A stretch of 32,705 nt of DNA from Stomatobaculum sp. (GTDB lineage Bacteria > Bacillota_A > Clostridia > Lachnospirales > Lachnospiraceae), in assembly GCA_017449925.1 (NCBI GenBank), contig JAFSYO010000082.1, forward strand, positions 1 through 32,705. The letters run 5' to 3'. This document shows, piece by piece, positions 15,054 through 23,949 of the stretch. The notes beneath the pieces are model-generated. The model did no database searches and was not told the origin of the DNA. It saw only the letters and a program-made list of their open reading frames with translations. The position numbers were made by a program, and so were the translations under genes. How positions within the stretch are numbered: the first letter of the stretch is position 1; each line of letters begins with the position of its first letter.

Positions 15054-17201
15054 CTAATCTCCCTTTTTGTATTCCATACACAGCATCGTGAAGTCGTCGA
15101 ACTGCTCCGCGTCTTTGACGAAGTCGGCCACGGCGGCGCGGACGTGGTTCAGGAGTTCTTCGGGGGCGGTGTCCGGATCTTTATTCAGTTCCGCCAGCAT
15201 CCGCTCTTTGCCGAACAGGCGGTTCTCATTGTCCGCCGCTTCTGGCACGCCGTCGGTGTACAGGAAGATTTTGTCCCCGGGCTCAAGGGCGACTTCGTAC
15301 TCGGTATACTTCACGCCTTCCATGGCGCCGAGGATCATTCCGTGCTTATCCTTCATGAGAGAAAAGCTGCCCTCTTTCATGAAGATCGGATATTCATGGC
15401 CGGCGTTGGCGGCGGTGATCTTTCCGGTGCTGATTTCCAGAATGCCAAGCCACACTGTGACGAACATGTCTTCGCGGTTATTGTAGTAGATCGCGGCGTT
15501 CGCGTCAGTCAGGATCTGCCCCGGAGTTTTGCCGATCATGGCATAGTTCTTCAGAATGATCTTGGCGGCCATCATGAACAGGGCGGCGGGAATCCCCTTG
15601 CCCGACACATCCGCCATGACCATGCAAAGATGGTCGTGGTCGATGAGGAAGAAGTCATAAAAATCTCCTCCGACTTCTCTTGCCGGTTCCATGGAGGCGT
15701 AGATATCGAACTCCGGTCTGGTGGGATACGCGGGAAATGTATTCGGCAGCATATCCGCCTGGATCCGGGTGGCCAGGGTCAGCTCGGTGCTGATCCGCTC
15801 TCTCTCCGCGGTAATATTTTCGATGTGGCTGATGTAATCCTTCATGCGCAGAGTCAGGGACCGGAAGGAGTTTGCCAGCATCTGGGTCTCGTCGCCGGTA
15901 TCCTGGTCCCAGTGGAAGTCCAGATTGTCGCCTTCCATCGCGCTGACTTCCTTCGTGAGTTCCTGGATGGGCATGACGATGCGCCGGGAAAGGAACACCG
16001 ATACCACCAGGGCGATCACCACTGCCGCGGCAAGAAGGCAGATCAGCAGCAGAGCCGCGCACCGGATGAGGTTCGTCGTGTCCTGATAGGACTTGTTCGT
16101 GATCTGTCCGATGTTGTCAAGCAGCCGGTTCGTTGGGGCTTCCACCACTTCCTGGGGCAGGAAGAGGATCAATGACCAGCCTACCGTCTTCATCGGGGCG
16201 CAGGCTGCGTAGCTCAGCGCTCCTTCCAGAGAAAGCTGCTCCGTCCCCGACCAGCCGTCGACCGCTTTTGATGCCATCTCTGCGAGCCCGGCATTTTCGT
16301 TCTCCCGGAGATCCTCCGCATCTGCCACCGCGGCAAGGGGACCCTTTTTAAACGTGGAAAAAAGCACTTGACCGTTCTCATTGACGATACAGGCATTTCC
16401 GCCTCTGCCCAGATCGATGCTTTGGATGAGATCTTCCATGTCATCCAGGTACATGCCTGCGCCGGCAACGCCCATCAGCCGGCCTCCGGAGCGGACTGGC
16501 ACCCCGCACATAATGCCGAGTCGCGGTGTGTGGGCATCTTTGGTGACCGGCGTAAAATAAGGCTTGCCGGTATTCGCCGCGCCTTTATACCACGGGCGTT
16601 CTTTGGCTTCCAGAGGCAGGAGCTCTCCTGTCTTCTCGTCATACTTTTTGGCGGGAATGTAGTCCGCCTGGACCATAAAGCCCGACTCCGACGCCACATA
16701 GATGGAAGCCATACTATACCGGCTGTCATTGATGGCCATCAGAACGTCCCGGGTGTTGCCGATCAGCGCCAGCTCTTCCATGATCTGCGGGTCTGTCGGA
16801 TCTGCTGCCGCGGAGTAAAGCACCTGGAACGTCAGATTGCCCTCATTTTTCGCGTCCGGCAGGGGTACCGTCCTCGCGGCGTAGTTTTCGGGATGATCGT
16901 AGATCTGCTCCGCGACGGACGCGGCGATACACACGTCCTGTTTAAAGGTGGAAAAAATCTCGTCCGCGATGTCCGCCTTCTCCCTCACAAGCTCCAGCAG
17001 CCTGTTCTGGGACTGCTGAGCCATATATGCCGAAGACTGCTCTCCTATGGTCGTACTCAGATCCCGGTTGGACGAGACCAGAGTATCCGTAACACTCCGC
17101 ATCGTAAGTGCGAAGATGATGCCGCCGGCCAGGAACATGCCGATCACCAGCGCTGTCATCGCATATAATATTTTTCTTCCCAGGGATCTTTTCTGGTTCA
17201 T
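15054..17201 (-). CDS. membrane sensor SpoIIE/PP2C-type serine phosphatase (dCache-HAMP)
   Basis: A 715-residue signalling protein. A transmembrane helix at about 11-33 and another at 377-404 flank an extracytoplasmic Cache-like sensor (about 50-360, with ERPWYKGAANTGKPYFTPV typical of the dCache fold). A HAMP linker follows (about 405-460), then a short coiled coil (TAERERISTELTLATRIQ) and a PP2C/SpoIIE phosphatase with VGGDFYDFF, MADVSGKGIPAALFM, NAGHEYPI, YTDGVPEA and QFDDFTML, which carry the metal-binding Asp residues. Such RsbU-like enzymes dephosphorylate anti-sigma-factor antagonists; none is encoded here. It is preceded by a candidate promoter and a leader hairpin, and followed at 3 bp by a lipoprotein gene. 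Confidence 0.93.
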   Translation of the reverse strand: MNQKRSLGRKILYAMTALVIGMFLAGGIIFALTMRSVTDTLVSSNRDLSTTIGEQSSAYMAQQSQNRLLELVREKADIADEIFSTFKQDVCIAASVAEQIYDHPENYAARTVPLPDAKNEGNLTFQVLYSAAADPTDPQIMEELALIGNTRDVLMAINDSRYSMASIYVASESGFMVQADYIPAKKYDEKTGELLPLEAKERPWYKGAANTGKPYFTPVTKDAHTPRLGIMCGVPVRSGGRLMGVAGAGMYLDDMEDLIQSIDLGRGGNACIVNENGQVLFSTFKKGPLAAVADAEDLRENENAGLAEMASKAVDGWSGTEQLSLEGALSYAACAPMKTVGWSLILFLPQEVVEAPTNRLLDNIGQITNKSYQDTTNLIRCAALLLICLLAAAVVIALVVSVFLSRRIVMPIQELTKEVSAMEGDNLDFHWDQDTGDETQMLANSFRSLTLRMKDYISHIENITAERERISTELTLATRIQADMLPNTFPAYPTRPEFDIYASMEPAREVGGDFYDFFLIDHDHLCMVMADVSGKGIPAALFMMAAKIILKNYAMIGKTPGQILTDANAAIYYNNREDMFVTVWLGILEISTGKITAANAGHEYPIFMKEGSFSLMKDKHGMILGAMEGVKYTEYEVALEPGDKIFLYTDGVPEAADNENRLFGKERMLAELNKDPDTAPEELLNHVRAAVADFVKDAEQFDDFTMLCMEYKKGD

Positions 17202-17247
17202 CTCTTTTTCCCTTACTTCTTTATCTTCAGATTGAAAATGCTAATAA

Positions 17248-17273
17248 CCCCCGCCTGTTTGCCGAGGCGGGGG
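17248..17273 (-). terminator. terminator-like hairpin between wall protein and phosphatase genes
   Basis: Stem CCCCCGCCT / AGGCGGGGG with an 8-base loop. On the minus strand it is followed by TTATTAGCATTTTC, a weak T tract. It probably ends the wall-binding protein transcript; because a candidate promoter lies upstream of it, it could also act in the leader of the phosphatase transcript. Confidence 0.65.
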
Positions 17274-17292
17274 ATAAGTTGTATGTAACTTT

Positions 17293-17321
17293 ATTGTAGA
17301 TGATTTTACATTGGATAGCAA
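17293..17321 (-). promoter_or_regulatory. candidate promoter for the phosphatase-lipoprotein pair
   Basis: Minus strand TTGCTA (17321-17316), 17-bp spacer, TACAAT (17298-17293). It sits between the wall protein stop codon and the hairpin at 17248-17273. Confidence 0.45.
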
Positions 17322-17332
17322 TGTGATTTCGC

Positions 17333-18622
17333 TCAGTCCTTGTCCTCGCTGGTGATGGTATAGCTTCCGTCGCTTTCCTTCACGACCGTCCAGACGATTC
17401 CCGCGGAGCTGTCGGTGTACTTCTTGCCGGAGGCGGTGCCGGTCTGGACCTTACCGCTCTTATTCACGAGGAATTCCCGGGCTTCGCCGTCGATTACCAC
17501 CGTCTTCACCTCGTACTTTTCGTCCTCGGCCTTCTGAAGGACGCCGTTGTCATAGAGGCTGCTCTTGTAGACGCCGGTATACGCCTGTCCCTTGTTCTTT
17601 CCGCTGGTGATGAAGTAATAGGTCTCTTCGTCATCCAGGTCCTGGGCGTCACTGACCTTGCCGGTGCCGGTACGCATCTTTCCCTGGTCGGAACCTTCCG
17701 TTTCATTGAAGTAGTACCATGTACCGTCATTGGCCTCGACCGTTCCGGTCACCATCTTTCCGCTGTCATCGAAGCAGAACCAGTTTCCGCTGATCTTGGC
17801 GATTCCATAACCGTCCGCAATGGCCGTGGTCTTGTAGGAAGCGGTGTAGGGAACACCGCTCTTGAAGTAATACCAGCCTTCCTCAGATGCGATCTCGGAG
17901 TCCTCACCTGCCTCGATATCCTGGATGTAACGCCATCCATCGGCACGGATCCCGTTCTCGTCGTAATACTTGTAGGTGGAACCGGAATCGTTTCCGACCC
18001 AGTTGGTCATCATCTTACCGGTGGCGTTGAAGGCGTAGTAGACGCCGTCGATCTTTTCTTCCTTGTCCGCGACATATTTCCCGGTGGGCTTGATGTAGTA
18101 CCAGCCCTCTTCCTTGTCGGCGTCATCGTTCTCGTCCAGGTAGGCCCAGCCCTCCTGGATCCAGCCCTCGTCCTCGGTACCGAGGTAGTAGCGGGCTCCG
18201 GTGTTCTCGTTTTCGAACCAGCCGTGATCCATCAGGTAATCGGTGAAGTGGTACTTCTTTTCGCCGATGGTCTTCCAGCCCTTCTCCACGGCCCTGCCGT
18301 CCGGTCCGAAGTACATCCAGCCCTCTTCGCCTTCGTCCTCCAGCTTTCTCCAGCCGTCCTTGACCATGGCGCCGTCCTCGTTCACAAAGTAGACGTGGTC
18401 CTTGTACTCTACAATGCTGTTCCTTTCCATGGCGCCGCCGCTTCCAAGATAAAACATGTTGTCGCCGGAAGCCTGCCAACTCTCAGAAACCATGTTTCCG
18501 TCCTGCCCGAGGAAATACCAGTTGTTGTCGTTCATCGTCCAGCCCTGGGCGAAGGCCGGGATGCTCATTGCCGCAGAAACCACCGCGGCCGCTGCTGCGA
18601 TCATCATCTTTCTGTTTCTCAT
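17333..18622 (-). CDS. secreted protein built of choline-binding-type wall repeats
   Basis: A 429-residue exported protein: signal peptide to about residue 25 (IPAFAQ), then almost wholly aromatic-glycine repeats of the cell-wall/choline-binding type, such as NWYFLGQDGNMVSESW, HVYFVNEDGAMVKDGW, EGWMYFGPDGRAVEKGW, EGWYYIKPTG and GTWYYFNE. I count at least ten degenerate units of about 20 residues, several with acidic insertions (DDADKEE, EDSEIASEE). No catalytic domain is visible, so it may be a purely wall- or polysaccharide-binding protein. The mature protein is strongly acidic. Start ATG 18622 follows AGAGGA; the frame opens earlier without function. A long A-rich leader precedes it. Confidence 0.88.
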   Translation of the reverse strand: MRNRKMMIAAAAAVVSAAMSIPAFAQGWTMNDNNWYFLGQDGNMVSESWQASGDNMFYLGSGGAMERNSIVEYKDHVYFVNEDGAMVKDGWRKLEDEGEEGWMYFGPDGRAVEKGWKTIGEKKYHFTDYLMDHGWFENENTGARYYLGTEDEGWIQEGWAYLDENDDADKEEGWYYIKPTGKYVADKEEKIDGVYYAFNATGKMMTNWVGNDSGSTYKYYDENGIRADGWRYIQDIEAGEDSEIASEEGWYYFKSGVPYTASYKTTAIADGYGIAKISGNWFCFDDSGKMVTGTVEANDGTWYYFNETEGSDQGKMRTGTGKVSDAQDLDDEETYYFITSGKNKGQAYTGVYKSSLYDNGVLQKAEDEKYEVKTVVIDGEAREFLVNKSGKVQTGTASGKKYTDSSAGIVWTVVKESDGSYTITSEDKD

Positions 18623-18939
18623 TTCTTTGTCCTCTCTTTCTGAAAAATACTGCAACCAGATCCTGTTATCGTTTTTTATTTTTGTTTGTTGTTTTGTTTT
18701 CTGTTTTCTGACTACAGTATAGCGAGAACAAATATGAAGTTCTTTACTTTAGATTTGAGGTTTCAGGCGGAAGAATTAATGAAAACTGAATATCTGATTA
18801 CTTCCAAAAAAACGATAAACTTGTTTACGAAAAACAAATCTCCCAGGGCCCGGAAGCCCTGGGATTTCGTAAGCTATGTGTATTTCCTGTGTCCTCCTGT
18901 ACCGGTACATTAGCTGTACCTTAACGGTGCCTGTCACCC
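18623..18939. other. intergenic region with A-rich leader and a -10 candidate
   Basis: This 317-bp gap holds no supported gene. On the minus strand a TATACT (18721-18716) lies about 95 bp before the wall-protein start, followed by an A/C-rich, nearly G- and T-free leader (about 18712-18660). No convincing -35 is seen. The terminator of the next upstream gene is at 18841-18864. Confidence 0.4.
18841..18864 (-). terminator. terminator of the large hexapeptide-linker lipoprotein gene
   Basis: Stem TCCCAGGGC / GCCCTGGGA with a 6-base loop; the minus strand continues with GATTTGTTTTTCG, a T-rich tail. Confidence 0.75.
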
Positions 18940-21183
18940 TTAACGTCCGAGTTCGACCTCGATAGGCGGCTGGGTGGAGGGCACGTTCGTGGCGGGCAGT
19001 CCTTCGGAGTAGAAACGGATATTGCGGAAGGACGGGTCGTGGTCCGGCAGGTCGTCCTCTACGATGATAGTGAAGGTACGTCTCTCGTAACCGGACTGCA
19101 TGGAGATCTCCACATAGTCGCGGTAATATCTCTTTTCCGGAAGCTTCCCGGTAAACTCTTTGCCTTCATAGGTAAAGGTGACGTCTCCGCTTTCAGAAAT
19201 GACCAGCTTCGAGTCATCATCTTTCGAAGTATATGTTCCGGGGTAGTTTTCAACTATCCACCAGATGTCTCCGGCGAAATCGATCTCTTCTCCGGATTCT
19301 GTCTTGCGGGACAGATCCCGGATGAGCTTGTACTTCTTGCCGCCTATCTTGACAAAGTGCTCCGGCACTTCGCCCTGGCCTGCTTCGTACTGTGCTGCTC
19401 CCAGCGACACAGGCTCGCCGATCCTGTCGAGATACATCCCGTCCACATAGAAGCTGTTTTCATAGCGTGTGGTGAGGCGCACCAGCTTTCCATCGGACAG
19501 GGCGCAGTCGTATTTGAGATCCCTGGATCCCGACGTGTACATACTGTACTGGGTGGACATGAAGAAATACATCTCGCCCTCCCCGTCGACGCGCAGGAAC
19601 CTCAGCACCTCACCCGCCGGAATGGTGATCTTTCCCTTCTCGTTTCCGGCGTCGTCCAGCTGCACCGCACTGAGCTTATAGAGCAGCCGGCAGCCGACAT
19701 TGCGGCTGTCAATGGCCAGGGCGTCATCGATCAGGGCAAAATGAAGCCAGGTGCGCCCGCGTCCCTTCTCAGGCTGGAAGGAGTAATGGCCGTTCGGGAC
19801 AAAGGAGGTATTCCAGCCGCCCTTGGCGTCCATGAACTTCCGCTTTTTCTCGCGCATGTGGACGCATTCCGGATTATAGGGAACCGCGAGATGAATCTCA
19901 TGCAGGAAAGAATCGAAGCACTGGGCGTTCTGGTTCTCGAAGCGGTCAAAGCCGCCGTCGGGCCTCGCAAAATTGTAGACGTAGGCCCGGTCAGAGGGTT
20001 CGTCCAGACGGTAGAAGTAATAGCCGTCCTGGGCGCGGAACACATAAAAGGCCGAGTCGTCGTCCGCGTATTCCAGCCACCACGCTTTCGTTTCCTTGCC
20101 GTCGTTGATCACGATGCGGTAGGCTTCCCTCCCGGAAGAATCCGGCGCCTTTTCGACGCGGATGCTCCGCTTGTCGTGGGGCAGTGCGTAATTCCTGTTC
20201 TTCTCGACCTGGGCGATAAAACTCTTTGGCGTTCCTGCCGCGGCCTCCGCCAGAGGACCGTCCAGGACAGTATAAGGAAGGGAAACATTTGCTGCGTCCT
20301 CTCCTCCGAGATAGAACCGCAGGCCAAGATAGTCCGCCGTCCAGGCGGGAGTCTGCTGCTCAAAGTCCGCATCCGGCGCATTGTCACCGTATTTGACTTC
20401 AAATGCCTGTTTCAGAAGCTCCGGAAGGCTGTCAGGATCCTTCAGGAAATCCGAGATCGTGAGCTCCCTGCCGCTTTTCGCAGCGTACACAACAGAGTGG
20501 AATGTGCATCCCTGCTCCCCGCCCCCGGCGGCACCTGTGCCCGATTCCATCTCCGTCTCCAGAAAACTGAAAATGGCATCATCCGCGCGGGTCATGTTCA
20601 CAATATAAGAAATAGTGCGGTAACTGTAGCGATCCGTGACCGCGGAACCGGCCGCCTTGGCAGGAGCATCGTTCTCCTCGAGGAAACGCGCGGCTCTGGT
20701 CTCCACGTTTTCCTTCGCACGGGCATTTACCTTCTCCAGGACCTTCAGCAGCGGTCCCGGAACATCTCCCTCGGCGGTCAGTTCCGTATATCTGCCGTAA
20801 ACGCCGATGCCCTTTTCCGGATCCGCTGAAAACAGTTCCTTCAGGGTAGTCTTGACCGCATATATTTCGCCGGCCGCGTGCACATCGTCGGCAGTCACCG
20901 CTTTCGCGGCCGCTCCCGCCTTGGCGGCCGCTTCTGCTTTTGCGGCCGTTTCCGCTTTGGCAGCCGTCTCCGCTTTGACTCCCGCTTCAGCTTTGGCTGT
21001 CGTCTCTGCCTTGCCGGCAGTTTCCGCACTGCTGGCAGCTTCCGGCGCTTTTGTAGCCGGGACCGGATCGCTCGTCCCGCTCTGCTGGGGACCGCAGCCG
21101 TTCATAAACACTGCCGCAAGCATCGCGGCAATACAAATAAATACCAGGTAACGCGCCGGAACAAACTGCAGATTTCTTTCCAC
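18940..21183 (-). CDS. large lipoprotein with helical hexapeptide linker, DUF3298-like part
   Basis: A predicted lipoprotein of about 747 aa from a GTG at 21183 preceded by GAAAGG; an ATG at 21222 in the same frame would add a charged, unusual extension and is less likely. The hydrophobic segment RYLVFICIAAMLAAVFMNGC ends at the candidate modified Cys30, with an imperfect lipobox. Then comes a stalk of seven AExxxK hexapeptides. The next part (VYAAKSGRELTISDFL, LPELLKQAFE) resembles the DUF3298/RsiV C-terminal fold. A central part rich in Tyr/Trp and a C-terminal beta-rich part (TYTSKDDDSKLVISESG onward, lipocalin-like) are not recognised. A role at the cell surface is likely; no enzyme motif is seen. 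Confidence 0.78.
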   Translation of the reverse strand: MERNLQFVPARYLVFICIAAMLAAVFMNGCGPQQSGTSDPVPATKAPEAASSAETAGKAETTAKAEAGVKAETAAKAETAAKAEAAAKAGAAAKAVTADDVHAAGEIYAVKTTLKELFSADPEKGIGVYGRYTELTAEGDVPGPLLKVLEKVNARAKENVETRAARFLEENDAPAKAAGSAVTDRYSYRTISYIVNMTRADDAIFSFLETEMESGTGAAGGGEQGCTFHSVVYAAKSGRELTISDFLKDPDSLPELLKQAFEVKYGDNAPDADFEQQTPAWTADYLGLRFYLGGEDAANVSLPYTVLDGPLAEAAAGTPKSFIAQVEKNRNYALPHDKRSIRVEKAPDSSGREAYRIVINDGKETKAWWLEYADDDSAFYVFRAQDGYYFYRLDEPSDRAYVYNFARPDGGFDRFENQNAQCFDSFLHEIHLAVPYNPECVHMREKKRKFMDAKGGWNTSFVPNGHYSFQPEKGRGRTWLHFALIDDALAIDSRNVGCRLLYKLSAVQLDDAGNEKGKITIPAGEVLRFLRVDGEGEMYFFMSTQYSMYTSGSRDLKYDCALSDGKLVRLTTRYENSFYVDGMYLDRIGEPVSLGAAQYEAGQGEVPEHFVKIGGKKYKLIRDLSRKTESGEEIDFAGDIWWIVENYPGTYTSKDDDSKLVISESGDVTFTYEGKEFTGKLPEKRYYRDYVEISMQSGYERRTFTIIVEDDLPDHDPSFRNIRFYSEGLPATNVPSTQPPIEVELGR
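20902..21027 (-). repeat. seven 18-bp units encoding AExxxK hexapeptides
   Basis: Within the lipoprotein stalk the units read AETAGK, AETTAK, AEAGVK, AETAAK, AETAAK, AEAAAK and AGAAAK in exact 18-bp register. The peptide resembles the rigid alpha-helical EAAAK type of linker. Confidence 0.85.
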
Positions 21184-21263
21184 TGTACACCCATCCTTTC
21201 TCACAACATCATGGCAGGTCATGCTAAAGCCTATACTATTTCGTGAAACTGGATATCATACTC

Positions 21264-22502
21264 TCAATCTCTCCTGAACAGATCCCTGGTATACACTTTT
21301 TCCTGCACGTCGTCCAGCACGGATTCATACCGGTTGGCGATGATGGCATCGGAGCTCTTCTTGAACTTCTCTAAGTCGTTCACGATCAGGCTGCCAAAGA
21401 AGGTGGCACCGTCGGGCAGGGTGGGCTCGTAGATGATCACGGTGGCACCTTTTGCCTTGATGCGCTTCATGACGCCCTGGATGCTGGACTGGCGGAAGTT
21501 ATCGGAGTTGGCCTTCATGGTGAGGCGGTACACTCCCACCATCAGCGGGCGTTCTTTCTCTGCGTTCCACATGGAAGATCCTGTGTAGTAACCGGCCTTG
21601 TCCAGGACACGGTCGGCGATGAAATCCTTCCTGGTGCGGTTGCTCTCCACAATGGCTTCGATCAGGTTCTCCGGCACATCCTGGTAGTTTGCCAGCAGCT
21701 GCTTGGTGTCCTTCGGGAGGCAGTAGCCGCCGTAGCCGAAGGATGGGTTGTTGTAGAAGTTTCCGATCCTCGGATCCAGCGAGACGCCGCGAATGATGTC
21801 GGCAGTGGAGAGGCCTTTCATTTCGGCATAGGTGTCCAGTTCGTTAAAGAAAGAGACCCGGAGGGCAAGGTAGGTATTGGCGAACAGCTTCACCGCTTCC
21901 GCTTCCGTAAAACCCATATGCAGCACTTCCACGTCCTTCTTCTCCGCACCTTCCAGCAGCAGCGCAGCGAACTGTTCTGCCGCTGCCCTGCTTGCTTCGT
22001 CACAGGAGACGATGATCCTGCTGGGGTACAGGTTGTCGTACAAAGCCTTTGACTCCCGCAGGAACTCCGGGGAGAAGATGATCCTGTCTGTATGGTACAT
22101 CTCCCTGACTTTCTTTGTATATCCCACCGGGATCGTCGACTTGATCACCATCATGGCATGGTCGGAAGACGCGAGGACCAGCTCGATCACGCTTTCCACC
22201 GCGCTGCAGTCAAAGAAGTTTTTCTGCGGGTCGTAATTAGTCGGTGCGGCAATCACGACGAAATCCGCATCTTTATAAGCGGAAGCTCCGTCCGTTGTGG
22301 CCTTCAGGGAAAGCGTTCTCTTCCCTTCCTTTGCCCCAGCAAGATACTTCTCTATATATTCATCCTGAATAGGGGAAATGTAGTTGTTCAGCTTTTCCAC
22401 TTTCTCCGGCAGAATATCCACTGCCGTCACATCATTGTGCTGCGCCAGCAGCACAGCAAGGCTGAGCCCCACATATCCGGTTCCTGCAACTGCGATCTTC
22501 AT
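21264..22502 (-). CDS. ugd: UDP-glucose 6-dehydrogenase
   Basis: NAD-dependent enzyme of 412 aa that oxidises UDP-glucose to UDP-glucuronate for capsule or other surface glycans. [14 protein letters not shown] (7-20) is the NAD site, [10 protein letters not shown] (120-129) and FSPEFLRE (143-150) are substrate elements, [20 protein letters not shown] (202-221, within family pattern) follows, and [12 protein letters not shown] holds the catalytic Cys261. The end [10 protein letters not shown] matches the E. coli-type Ugd closely. Start ATG follows GAGGAG; the gene begins 12 bp after the NCS2 permease stop on the same strand. No glycosyltransferase genes are in the window. Confidence 0.95.
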   Translation of the reverse strand: MKIAVAGTGYVGLSLAVLLAQHNDVTAVDILPEKVEKLNNYISPIQDEYIEKYLAGAKEGKRTLSLKATTDGASAYKDADFVVIAAPTNYDPQKNFFDCSAVESVIELVLASSDHAMMVIKSTIPVGYTKKVREMYHTDRIIFSPEFLRESKALYDNLYPSRIIVSCDEASRAAAEQFAALLLEGAEKKDVEVLHMGFTEAEAVKLFANTYLALRVSFFNELDTYAEMKGLSTADIIRGVSLDPRIGNFYNNPSFGYGGYCLPKDTKQLLANYQDVPENLIEAIVESNRTRKDFIADRVLDKAGYYTGSSMWNAEKERPLMVGVYRLTMKANSDNFRQSSIQGVMKRIKAKGATVIIYEPTLPDGATFFGSLIVNDLEKFKKSSDAIIANRYESVLDDVQEKVYTRDLFRRD

Positions 22503-22514
22503 GTACTTTTCTCC

Positions 22515-23882
22515 TCAGATCATGAAATATTTCAGCGTGAAGAGTACCGCCAGCACGTACATGATGGGGCTGATCTTCTTCTCCTTCGCCTTTCCGGCCA
22601 GGAGGTTCAGCACGACGTAGGAGATCACGCCCAGGGCGATTCCTTCCGAGATGCTGTACATGAAGGGCATGGCGATCATGCAGATGTAGCTCGGCACTGC
22701 TTCGGTGTAATCCTGGAAATCAATAGCCAGAATGGAGGTGATCATCAGGAAGCCCACTGCCACCAGGGCCGGAGCCGTGGCGAAGGAGGGGATAGCCAGG
22801 AAAATGGGCGACAGGAACAAAGAAAGTCCGAACAGAATGCCTGACACCACCGCCGTGAGGCCGGTGCGGCCGCCTGCTGCAACGCCAGAGGCGCTTTCCA
22901 CGAAGGTCGTGGTGGTGGATGTGCCGAACAGGGCGCCGGCACAGGTTCCCACAGCGTCAGCCATCAGAGCGCCGCGGATATGGGGCAGCTTTCCTTCTTC
23001 ATCAAGCATATCTGCCTTCTGGGCCACGCCGATGAGGGTGCCCAGTGTATCGAAGGTGTCCACGAAGAGGAAGGCGAAGACCACCGCCGCGAATTCCAGG
23101 GAAAGGGCCCTGCTGAAATCCAGCTTCATAAAGGTGGAGGACATGTCCTGGATGCCGAAGCCCTGGGAGAAGTCCGGCATCACACTGTAAAAGCCGTTCG
23201 CCGGGTCCGGGACATACACTCCCGCAAGTTCGCAGATGATCCCCATGAGCCAGGTGATAACGATGCCCCAGAGGATCCCGCCCTTCACTTTCTTCACCAT
23301 CAGGTAGGCCGTGATAATAACGCCCAGCATGGCCAGCAGTACGGTGATCCCCTCGTGACGGAACATTCCGTTTTCCAGGGATTCTTTAATGGGATACATG
23401 GAGACCAGGGTGGCGCTGCCCACCACGATCTTCGCGTTCTGCAGGCCGATGAAGGCGATGAACAGGCCGATGCCGGTGGACACTGCGCTCTTTAAGTTCA
23501 GGGGAATGGCGTTGAAGATCGCTTCCCGGACGTTGGTCAGGGAGAGGATAATGAAGATCACGCCCTCCACGAAAACCGCTGCCAGAGCCATCTGCCACGA
23601 GTATCCCATCTGCAGCACCACGGTGTAGGCAAAGTAGGCGTTCAGGCCCATGCCCGGCGCCAGGACGAAGGGATAGTTCTCGAAGGCCGCCATCAGGAAA
23701 GATGCGAACATCGCCGCCAGCGCGGTGGCCGTGAAAACTGCCCCGCGGTCCATCCCGGAGGCGCTGAGGATGTTCGGGTTCACCGCCAGGATGTAGGCCA
23801 TGGTCATAAAGGTCGTGATGCCCGCGATCATTTCTGTGCGCACATTGGTATTGTTCTCCGATAAATGAAACAGCTTATCCAT
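22515..23882 (-). CDS. NCS2 purine permease, AzgA/PbuG type
   Basis: Polytopic membrane protein of 455 aa that imports hypoxanthine, guanine or adenine with protons. The N-terminal TEMIAGITTFMTMAYILAVNP, LAPGMGLNAYFAYTV, FGTSTTTTFVESASGVAAGG and GRTGLTAVVSG are hallmarks of the AzgA-like NCS2 branch, as in PbuG and PbuO. Twelve or more hydrophobic segments are present. Start ATG follows AAAGGAG. It is upstream of ugd by 12 bp, so the two may share a transcript even though their functions are unrelated. Which purine is carried cannot be read from the sequence. Confidence 0.93.
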   Translation of the reverse strand: MDKLFHLSENNTNVRTEMIAGITTFMTMAYILAVNPNILSASGMDRGAVFTATALAAMFASFLMAAFENYPFVLAPGMGLNAYFAYTVVLQMGYSWQMALAAVFVEGVIFIILSLTNVREAIFNAIPLNLKSAVSTGIGLFIAFIGLQNAKIVVGSATLVSMYPIKESLENGMFRHEGITVLLAMLGVIITAYLMVKKVKGGILWGIVITWLMGIICELAGVYVPDPANGFYSVMPDFSQGFGIQDMSSTFMKLDFSRALSLEFAAVVFAFLFVDTFDTLGTLIGVAQKADMLDEEGKLPHIRGALMADAVGTCAGALFGTSTTTTFVESASGVAAGGRTGLTAVVSGILFGLSLFLSPIFLAIPSFATAPALVAVGFLMITSILAIDFQDYTEAVPSYICMIAMPFMYSISEGIALGVISYVVLNLLAGKAKEKKISPIMYVLAVLFTLKYFMI

Positions 23883-23949
23883 TTCCCGTCTCCTTTCCGC
23901 TCCCTTTCATCATACCATAATTCCGGCGGTATCGTTTTGCCAACACTGC

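Noticed and set aside
18686..18913. 75-codon plus-strand open frame in the gap before the wall protein gene
   Set aside because: No ribosome site, contains the terminator of the opposite gene, and has atypical composition.
19039..20829. 596-codon plus-strand open frame
   Set aside because: Antisense to the large lipoprotein, whose signal peptide, stalk and codon pattern are convincing; the plus frame has no recognisable domain or start signal.
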